Positions 17,561 through 25,186 of a stretch of 64,000 bases of DNA are shown piece after piece. The position numbers and the translations under genes were made by a program. Under the pieces are notes generated by a model. That model was not told the DNA's origin and made no database searches. It saw only the letters and a list, made by a program, of their open reading frames with translations. Each line of letters begins with the position of its first letter. Position 1 is the stretch's first letter. Origin of the DNA: Actinobacteria bacterium OK074 (GTDB lineage Bacteria; Actinomycetota; Actinomycetes; Streptomycetales; Streptomycetaceae); contig LJCV01000198.1 in assembly GCA_001298575.1 (NCBI GenBank), positions 19,929 through 83,928 of the forward strand, in the 5' to 3' direction.

Positions 17561-20500
17561 TTGGCCAGCCCCGAGGACTGGAGCACCGTCGGTCTGACCG
17601 GCAACCCGGTCGGCGGCGACCTGGACCTGCTGGCCCAGGTGCTCACCGAACTCCTGGAGGCCCGGGAGCAGGCGTCCGACGTGAACACGTCGCTGGGCCC
17701 CTTCCTGGCCGACTTCGAGGGCGGGTTCCAGGGGAAGACCGCGGACGCGCTGCGCACCTACATCGAGACCGAGTTCCAGTACTACATCGGCAACGTCACC
17801 GACGCGTTCACGAGTGCCACCGACGCCATCGCGACGTACACCTTCGCGCTGTCCGACGCGCAGGACCGGGCCGAGGCCGAGGCGAACAAGGTCGGTTCGC
17901 TGCAACTGACCGCGGACGACCCGGAGACCGACGCGGCCCGCCGGACCATCGACTCCGAGGTCGGCACCGCGGGTGCCGCGGGCAAGGTGCTGGAGGCGGC
18001 CCTCAAGGACGCGACGGACATCCTCAACCGGCCCGTCAAACGCCCGAAGAAGACGAGCTTCTGGAAGAAGCTCATCGACAAGATCTTCAAGGTCCTCGAA
18101 TACGTGGGCATGGCGCTGGCCGTGATCGGCGCCATCATCGGCGGGCAGATCGCCCTGGCCGCGTTCGTGGTCGGCGCCGTCGTCTTCATGAAGACGGTGG
18201 TGGACTTCGCGATGGGCCGCACCGACGTCCTCGGTCTCGCGCTGTCCGCCCTCGGCGTGCTGTTCCCCTCCACGAAGGGGCTCACCTCGCTGCGCGGCCT
18301 GGTCAACGGCATCCGCGGCGCCGTACAGGCAGGTGCGAAGGGCCTGTTGAAGGCCGGGGGCCTGCTGTTCGACGGCTTCCGGGCGCTGGCCCCGGGCCGG
18401 TTCGGCACCACGCTCGGCAATCTCGGCCGGATGCTCGGCAACGGCCTGACCAGGCTCTCCGGGGCGGCTTCCAGGGTGCCCGCGCTGGTGAGTTCGCTGG
18501 TGCGCGGCCTGCCCTCCCTCGCCAAGGGCCTGGGCGAACGCGGCTGGCTCGCGCTGCGCACCGACTTCGCGAACATCACCGGACGGCTCGGCGGCGACGC
18601 GGTCGGCCGGTTCGCCACCTATACGGCCGTCAACCTGGGCCGCGCCTTCGACCTCGCGGTGACGGCCGTGGTCCCGCTGCGCTACGGCGAGATCCGCGCG
18701 CTCGGCTACACCGGCGCCTTCCGCGTCGGCGTCCTCGAACGGGGCCTCGGCCTCGGCGGCAGGGCGGCCCGCGGCGGTACGACGGTGGGGTCGCTCGGGC
18801 GCGTCGGGGGCCTGTTCGACGACTCCGCGAAGAGCCTGACCGAGCCCGGTCTCACCCTGCGCGGCTCGGGCCTGCTCACCCCGGACGACCTGGTCGAACC
18901 ACTGGCCCTGCCGGGGGCGTTCCGCACGGCGACGCGGGGCGACTCGTCGCTGCCGCGGCTGTCGCGGTTCGACACGCTGGACGAGTTGGGGGCGCCCACG
19001 ACGCTGGACCGCTTCGGGGGCCTGGACGAGTTCGGCACCCCCACCACGACTCTCAACCGCTTCGGGGGCCTCGACGAGTTCACGACGCCCGGCACCCTCA
19101 ACCGCCTTGGCGGGACTGGCGAGTTCGGGTCCCTCACCACCCTCGACCGCTTCGAGGGCCTGGACGAGTTCGGCGCCCCGCTCACCCGGGCCGACCGGTT
19201 CGGCTCGCCGGTCCCCGGCCCCACCGCCGTCCAGCGGCTGGAGGAGCTGGAGCTCTCCCTCGGGTTGCAGCGCACGCCGTCCGGGCTGGTGCGGCCCGCC
19301 GACGATCTCGCCGACCTGGCCCGGTTCAGCATCGACGGCAACTTCGGCGGCCTCAAGGACCGGGATCTGCTCAGCCTGGCCAACGGCGAGGTCGACCTGG
19401 CGGGCGTCACCCCGGACGGTGTGACCCTGCGCATCGGCACGACCGACACGGTGGACCTGAAGATCGGGTTCACGGACCGGGTGACCGCCGAGGTCGTGGA
19501 CACCCCCACGGTCGCCACCGGCCCCCTGACCATGCCCGGGGTCGGCACCCTCCGCGACGTCCGGATGCCCGCCGTCAACACCCGGCTCGACTCCATCGCC
19601 CGGAAGATCGGCGTCGACGCCGACGACCTGAACGACGCCGGTGACCTGCTCGGCCTCACCCCCGGCCGCATGGAACTCGTCGGCGACACGACGGGTGTGA
19701 CGACCAGGATGCCGCCCCTGACCCTGCACGAGGCCATCACCGGCGGAGCCGTCGGCAAGCTCGCCACCGAGCGGCTCGACGGCTGGGCCCGCACCCAGCT
19801 GGCCCGGACCCGTCTGGACGACCTCGCCGGCCGCCTCGACAAGCTCGGTGACGTGTCCGGCCTGGAGAAGGCCGAGCTGCAACTCGACCTCAGCGGCGCC
19901 CAGGTGGAGTTCGCCCAGGCCCGCGCCGACTTCCGCGGCCTCGGCATGAACCCGGACCTCGTCCGGCGCGACATCACGGTGATGACGGCCCGGCTGGACA
20001 CCTCGGCCGCGAACCTCCCGACCGGCGAACTGCGGCTCCTCGACGACCTGGGCCAACCCACCGGGCAGTGGATCACCATCGAGCCCGGGGAGAACCTCAC
20101 CTGGGTGCTGCGTGCCGACACCGGTGTCGTCCCGGACGTGAAGGTGGCCATGACCACCGACGGCTTCACCCTCACCTCGGCGGAGGGCCTCGTCACCCGC
20201 ATCGGCCCCGACGGCCACCCGGCACCCCTCACGGACCTGCGCACCCTCACCCCCGTCTCCGATCCGCACACCCTCTCCCCCGTCACCGGCCCGAACCGCC
20301 TCGGCACCGACCTGCGCACCCTCACCCCGGTCACCCGCCCGAACCGCCTCGGCACCATCCCCGAAGGCACCGTCACCGACATCCCCCTACGCGGTCCGGG
20401 GCTCGACGGGCTCAAGCTGCGGATCAGCGAGGCCCCCGCCATCGATTCGCTGCCCGCGACCAGGGACGTCGAACTGCTCGACCACGCCGGACTCCCGGCG

Positions 20501-23500
20501 ACCGACCGGCTCGTCCTGGAGGCCGGCGACACCGGCGAGAACGGCGGCTTCACCCTCACCTCTCCCACGGACGGCACCCGCTGGCAGCTCGGCACGGCGG
20601 GGCAGCTGGAGCTGCGTGATGTACGGCTGCCGGGCACGGACCTCTCGCTGCGGTTCGACACGGTCACGGCCGGGCCCCGGCTGATCGGCCCGGACGGACT
20701 GCCCGCGCCCCTCGACCGCGCCGTCTTCGAACCCGTACGGGACGTCTCGGGCAACCTGACCTCACTCACCGTACGGGCGCCGGGCACGGAGGGCGCGCTG
20801 TGGCGGTTCGACGGCGCCGGACGGCTGACGTACCAGGAACTGCCGCTGAACGGCGGCGACTTGGGCGGGCTCGGCGGACTGCGGGTGGGCACGACGCTCA
20901 CCCGGGACGCCGCGGGCGCACCGCTCGCCCGCTCCCTCGACCTGATCGGCCCGTCCCGGCTGACCGGCGGTTTCCGGCTCGACCCGGTCGAGGGCACCCT
21001 GGCCGGGCGGCTGCCGGGCGGTCTCACCGTCACCGACACGGTCACCGGCGGCCGTTTCCACTTCGACGCGGGCGGAACCCTCGCCTTCCGGGACGTGCCC
21101 GCGGCGGACGGCGGCGGTCTGCTCCGCTTCCCGGAGGGCGCCCCCGACGCCGTACCGGTCCGGCTGGACGAACCCGGCAGTCTCACGGACCTGTCCCCCG
21201 ACGGCGGCGGTCTGGAGTTCGACCCCGAAACCGCGCGGGCCTTCGACCTCACGCTCGACGAGGCGTCCGGGTTCCGGATCCCGGCCGAGAGCCCGGCGGT
21301 GGACCTCTCGGGGCTCCAGGGCGCCCTGGAGTTCCTGGAGCACGGGCCCGACTCCGGCGCCTTCCAGGCCCTCGACCTGGCCCGGGTCCAGCAGCTCGCC
21401 GACGGCGGCGCGGGCTCCCTCGGCCGGTTCGGGCTCGGCCCGGACCTGCTCAACGGGCAGCTGCGGCAGATGACCACGCAGGCGCGGATGGTGCTGCGCC
21501 AGCAGGCCACCACCGCACTGCGCGAGTACCTCGACCTGCCGCTGCCCGCCCGCCTGGACGACCTGCGGTCGGTGGCCGAGGGCGGCGCGGGCCGCACCCT
21601 GGGCGACTTCACCGTCACGCCCACCCCGCACGGCGGCCCCAGCGGCAGCCGTTACGTCCTCACCCACACCCCCTCGGACACCAGCCTCGGCTTCGGCGCG
21701 AACCGTGAACTCCTGCACCAGGAGCTGTCGTTGACGGGCGGCCCGGACACACTCGCCGGGCTGAAGCTGGGCATCGGCGGCCGTACCGTCGACGGCACCT
21801 GGACCCCCGAGTCCTTCGCGTTCACCGGGCCGGGCGCGGCCGACGCCCCGTTCACCGTGACCCACGCGGCGGCCGACCTGCCGACCGAGCTGCGCAGCGG
21901 CTTCACCATCACCGCCACGGACGCCGCCACGAGCTGGCACTACGGTTCCCAGGGCGTGCTCGGGCTGCACGACGTGCGGCTGCCCGGCGACCGGGGTGTC
22001 CTGCGCTTCGACGCCGACGCCCCCGGCGGTCTCCCGCACCTGCTGGACTCGGCGGAACGGCCGCTGCCCGGGCTGCGTCCGGAACTCCTCGACGACGGCC
22101 GGATCGCCCTGCTGCCCACCGGCAACGGCGCCCAGCCCCTGGAACGCGTGGTGTTCGACCGGGCCGGCACCCCGCTGACGGAGACGATCGCGATCCGCGG
22201 CCGGGGCGGTCTGCCCACCGGGGAGTACTGGCAGATCGACCACGTCACCGGCAAGGCCGTCCGTACCGACGCCTCCGGCACCGCGCTGACCGGCCGCTTC
22301 GACACCGCGACGGTGACCGGGCCGGGCTCCGGCACGTTCCGGCTGACCGGCGCGGACCCCGGCAAGGTGACCCTCTTCGAGCGCGAGGTGCTGAGCGACG
22401 GGACCGTGCTGCACACCGCGCGGGACCGCTTCGGCCGGGCCCGCTGGACCGAGTTCGACGCCTCCGGCGACACCCTGCGCTCCGGGCAGCGGATCGGCGA
22501 CGCGGACCAGCGGACGTTCCACGACGTGCCGTCCGCCACCGTGCGCTGGACCAACCAGGGCGCCGACGTCCGGATGTACACCAAGGGCATCGACGGCGGT
22601 CTGGTCCGGGCCGAGAAGGCCACCGACGGCAGCTGGACCTGGACGCGCTTCGACAAGGGCGGCGCCGAGACCCTGTCCGGGCAGCGCCGCTGGAACTTCG
22701 ACCGGATCGGCTTCGAGGACACCTACGCCGACCCGGCCACCGGCGCCGCGACGGTGGCCCAACGGCGGGGCTCCGCCTGGCCGTTCGAGGGCAACCACGG
22801 CTCCCGGATGTACCAGGAGTACGCGGTGGTGCCCGGCGACGGGGTCGCCGGGGCCCGGGTCGATCCGGCCGCGTACACGGGTGTGGGACCCTTCGGCGCC
22901 CAGATCGAGAGCATGGAGAAACTCGCGGACGGCGGCAGCCTGCGGGTGGCGCGGTTCGCCGACATGCGGCCGCCCGCGTTCCTCTGGAAGGGCTCGGCGG
23001 GCCGCAACCCGTTCGACGGTTTCTTCCGCGACCTGTTCGCCGGGGACTCCCTGCACCGCGTCAGCCACTGGACCGAGACCGCCGCCGACGGCACCAGGGT
23101 CACCGGCGTCCGGCTCAACCCCACGGGCGCCAACTGGACCGACATCGACCAGTTCGGCCGCGTCGTCCGCGAGACCCGCAAGCTGGACAACGGCCATGTC
23201 GTCGAGGTCGGGCGCAGCCTGGAGGACCCGGCGAAGTGGGCGCCGGTACCGGCGTACGAGCCGGGTGCCGCGTACCAACTGCCCTGGCGGGACACGAAGT
23301 CCGGCACCACCGGCACCCGGTTCGTCGGGGCGGACAGGCAGTGGAAGGACGTGTTCAGCGAGGGCGGGGTCGACCGGATCCGGCTGCGCGGCCAGGGCCG
23401 TGACACCCGCGAGTACCTCTTCGACGCGCCCTCGGCCGCCGATCTCGCCGCGCACGCGGACGCCGGCGTGTGGGTCGACCGCAACTCCCTGCTGCACATC

Positions 23501-25186
23501 ACCGGCCGCCGTGATCTGGTCGGCGGGCAGGTCGTCCAGTCGTCCGGCAGCCCCTACCGCACCAGCTGGACATGGCGGTCGTTCTCCCCGGACGACCCGG
23601 CCACGGTGGTCGCCGAAGGCGTGCGCAGGCAGAACCGGGGCTCCTTCTACTCGAAGACCTGGGACGACTCCTTCGTCGACCTCGACCGGCTCGGCAACCC
23701 GGTGCGCGAACGCACCGCCACCGACACCGGGACCTCCTGGATCGACGCGGTCAGGCAGCCCGACGGCGGCTGGACCTGGACGAAGACCGCGGCGGACGGC
23801 ACCGTCCACTCCGACGGCGTCCGCGTCTACGACAGCCCGAGCCGCTGGAAGGATCTCGTCGACGGGCAGACCGTGCGGGTGCGCGACGGCGGCCGGGTGC
23901 GCGAGTACGACTACCAGCCGCTCACTCCGGAGCCGCCCGCCGCGGACGCCGGGCAGGGCACCCTGCGGGACCTGCTCGCGCGGGCCGCCCGGCACTTCGA
24001 GACGCCCGCGACGGTCCGGGTGAACCCCGAGGTGTGGAAGGAGTTCGACGTCGGCAAGGTGTTCCGCGAGCGGATCGCCGTGGACGGCACGCCGGGCCGG
24101 TTCCGCGAGATCGACCACCAGTGGGGCCAGTGGCGCGAGTACCAGAACGGGCAGCTGGTCGCCCAGCGCACCTTCACCGGCCGGGTGTGGGTCACGGACG
24201 CCTTCGGCCGCTGGAGCACCTCGGGCCCGGCGGTGGTCCCCGAGTTCCTGGCGGGCGCCCTGCCGCGGGTGCGCGGCGAGGTGGGGCTGGCGGGCGACCG
24301 CGGCTGGCGGCTGGCCGGCCGGGAGGCGGACTTCCGCGGCAAGGACATCGAGGCGCTCGGTCTGCTGCGCGAGGTCCAGGACCCGTGGCACGGGGTGCTC
24401 ACCGGGGTCCGGGGCGGCGAGTCGGCGGAGATGCCCGTGTGGCTGCGCGAGACGCGGGCCGCGCTGACCTCGTTCAGCACCGGTTTCCTGACCGACTTCA
24501 CCGCGAGCCTGGTCATCACGGCCGCCACCAACAACGGCGACCTCTCCCCGCTCGACGTGTACAAGGCGCTGCTCACCGGCACGGTCGGCGGCACCTTCAG
24601 CGGCGGCCTCAACGTCGTCTACAACCGCACCGCGGCGGGCTACTTCAAGAACAGCTTCGGCGCCCGGGACTGGGGCGGGCATCCGAAGCAGTCCATGGCC
24701 ACCAACACCGACGACTGGGCCACCGACTGGGCCGCGCAGGAGAAGCCGTCCCGCTGGCGCGGCGCGACCTACGCCAACACGGTGGGCCTGGCGACCGGCG
24801 CGCTCAGCGGTTTCGTCTCCAACGCCGTCAACGCGGCCGTGTTCGGCGTCAACGGCCGGAAGCTGGAGGGCACGGACGCGCTGCTCGCGGGCGCCTGGGG
24901 GGCCGCGGGCTCGCTGTTCAGCGGGGTGACCACCGGGCTGGCGCGCAACGCGTGGCACCTGACCACGGGCGCCCGGGTCTTCCACCGCGGCGGCCTCGGC
25001 GACCTGGGCATGACCTGGGCCGAGTCCGCGCTGAGCCGGTACATCACCTTCGAGATCACCAAGGCGGACACCGGCAAGGTCCTGCCGTCCCCGAGCAACG
25101 CCTTCCCGGCCGCGACCACGACCGCTCCGGCCACCCCGGAGCCGGACGCCACGACCGAGGCGACCCAGGCATTGGAGCTTCCTTGA
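17561..25186 (+). CDS. Giant type VII-associated repeat protein (2541 aa)
   Basis: A TTG at 17561 with GGAGG five bases upstream is the likely start. Residues 1-120 form a helical hairpin like type VII signal domains of polymorphic toxins (GPFLADFEGGFQGKTADALR). A hydrophobic, possibly membrane-inserting block follows at about 178-245. Residues 469-545 hold five 15-16-aa tandem repeats. Residues 1000-1520 hold several modules with the pattern W-x-F-x3-G-x-L-x4-DV-x-LPG then LRF. Residues 1600-2250 hold RHS/YD-like W/FD/DG modules. Residues 2300-2480 are Gly/Ala-rich and hydrophobic (LVITAATNNGD, TVGGTFSGGLN, GLATGALSGFVSNAV). No nuclease or protease motif is recognised at the C-terminus. It overlaps the next gene by four bases. 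It may be a secreted effector or surface fibre; the function is unknown. Confidence 0.8.
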   Translation: MASPEDWSTVGLTGNPVGGDLDLLAQVLTELLEAREQASDVNTSLGPFLADFEGGFQGKTADALRTYIETEFQYYIGNVTDAFTSATDAIATYTFALSDAQDRAEAEANKVGSLQLTADDPETDAARRTIDSEVGTAGAAGKVLEAALKDATDILNRPVKRPKKTSFWKKLIDKIFKVLEYVGMALAVIGAIIGGQIALAAFVVGAVVFMKTVVDFAMGRTDVLGLALSALGVLFPSTKGLTSLRGLVNGIRGAVQAGAKGLLKAGGLLFDGFRALAPGRFGTTLGNLGRMLGNGLTRLSGAASRVPALVSSLVRGLPSLAKGLGERGWLALRTDFANITGRLGGDAVGRFATYTAVNLGRAFDLAVTAVVPLRYGEIRALGYTGAFRVGVLERGLGLGGRAARGGTTVGSLGRVGGLFDDSAKSLTEPGLTLRGSGLLTPDDLVEPLALPGAFRTATRGDSSLPRLSRFDTLDELGAPTTLDRFGGLDEFGTPTTTLNRFGGLDEFTTPGTLNRLGGTGEFGSLTTLDRFEGLDEFGAPLTRADRFGSPVPGPTAVQRLEELELSLGLQRTPSGLVRPADDLADLARFSIDGNFGGLKDRDLLSLANGEVDLAGVTPDGVTLRIGTTDTVDLKIGFTDRVTAEVVDTPTVATGPLTMPGVGTLRDVRMPAVNTRLDSIARKIGVDADDLNDAGDLLGLTPGRMELVGDTTGVTTRMPPLTLHEAITGGAVGKLATERLDGWARTQLARTRLDDLAGRLDKLGDVSGLEKAELQLDLSGAQVEFAQARADFRGLGMNPDLVRRDITVMTARLDTSAANLPTGELRLLDDLGQPTGQWITIEPGENLTWVLRADTGVVPDVKVAMTTDGFTLTSAEGLVTRIGPDGHPAPLTDLRTLTPVSDPHTLSPVTGPNRLGTDLRTLTPVTRPNRLGTIPEGTVTDIPLRGPGLDGLKLRISEAPAIDSLPATRDVELLDHAGLPATDRLVLEAGDTGENGGFTLTSPTDGTRWQLGTAGQLELRDVRLPGTDLSLRFDTVTAGPRLIGPDGLPAPLDRAVFEPVRDVSGNLTSLTVRAPGTEGALWRFDGAGRLTYQELPLNGGDLGGLGGLRVGTTLTRDAAGAPLARSLDLIGPSRLTGGFRLDPVEGTLAGRLPGGLTVTDTVTGGRFHFDAGGTLAFRDVPAADGGGLLRFPEGAPDAVPVRLDEPGSLTDLSPDGGGLEFDPETARAFDLTLDEASGFRIPAESPAVDLSGLQGALEFLEHGPDSGAFQALDLARVQQLADGGAGSLGRFGLGPDLLNGQLRQMTTQARMVLRQQATTALREYLDLPLPARLDDLRSVAEGGAGRTLGDFTVTPTPHGGPSGSRYVLTHTPSDTSLGFGANRELLHQELSLTGGPDTLAGLKLGIGGRTVDGTWTPESFAFTGPGAADAPFTVTHAAADLPTELRSGFTITATDAATSWHYGSQGVLGLHDVRLPGDRGVLRFDADAPGGLPHLLDSAERPLPGLRPELLDDGRIALLPTGNGAQPLERVVFDRAGTPLTETIAIRGRGGLPTGEYWQIDHVTGKAVRTDASGTALTGRFDTATVTGPGSGTFRLTGADPGKVTLFEREVLSDGTVLHTARDRFGRARWTEFDASGDTLRSGQRIGDADQRTFHDVPSATVRWTNQGADVRMYTKGIDGGLVRAEKATDGSWTWTRFDKGGAETLSGQRRWNFDRIGFEDTYADPATGAATVAQRRGSAWPFEGNHGSRMYQEYAVVPGDGVAGARVDPAAYTGVGPFGAQIESMEKLADGGSLRVARFADMRPPAFLWKGSAGRNPFDGFFRDLFAGDSLHRVSHWTETAADGTRVTGVRLNPTGANWTDIDQFGRVVRETRKLDNGHVVEVGRSLEDPAKWAPVPAYEPGAAYQLPWRDTKSGTTGTRFVGADRQWKDVFSEGGVDRIRLRGQGRDTREYLFDAPSAADLAAHADAGVWVDRNSLLHITGRRDLVGGQVVQSSGSPYRTSWTWRSFSPDDPATVVAEGVRRQNRGSFYSKTWDDSFVDLDRLGNPVRERTATDTGTSWIDAVRQPDGGWTWTKTAADGTVHSDGVRVYDSPSRWKDLVDGQTVRVRDGGRVREYDYQPLTPEPPAADAGQGTLRDLLARAARHFETPATVRVNPEVWKEFDVGKVFRERIAVDGTPGRFREIDHQWGQWREYQNGQLVAQRTFTGRVWVTDAFGRWSTSGPAVVPEFLAGALPRVRGEVGLAGDRGWRLAGREADFRGKDIEALGLLREVQDPWHGVLTGVRGGESAEMPVWLRETRAALTSFSTGFLTDFTASLVITAATNNGDLSPLDVYKALLTGTVGGTFSGGLNVVYNRTAAGYFKNSFGARDWGGHPKQSMATNTDDWATDWAAQEKPSRWRGATYANTVGLATGALSGFVSNAVNAAVFGVNGRKLEGTDALLAGAWGAAGSLFSGVTTGLARNAWHLTTGARVFHRGGLGDLGMTWAESALSRYITFEITKADTGKVLPSPSNAFPAATTTAPATPEPDATTEATQALELP
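18965..19195 (+). repeat. Five tandem 15-16-codon repeats inside the giant gene
   Basis: Units begin at 18965, 19010, 19058, 19103 and 19148. The peptide consensus is RFGGLDEFGTPTTLD, with 45- or 48-base units differing by one codon. The fourth unit is most diverged (RLGGTGEFGSLTTLD). The array separates the hydrophobic block from the beta-rich region and is likely an extended linker. Confidence 0.8.
20234..20356 (+). repeat. Direct repeat in the giant gene (DLRTLTPV...PNRLGT)
   Basis: The peptide DLRTLTPV begins at 20234 and again at 20309. Each copy ends in PNRLGT, with an extra DPHTLSPV half-unit in the first. The near-identical bases indicate a recent internal duplication that may vary between strains. 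Confidence 0.7.

Noticed and set aside
18706..21624. A long minus-strand frame opposite the giant gene
   Set aside because: It is Ser/Arg/Pro-rich with no start signal. The sense frame has a good ribosome-binding site and recognisable repeats.
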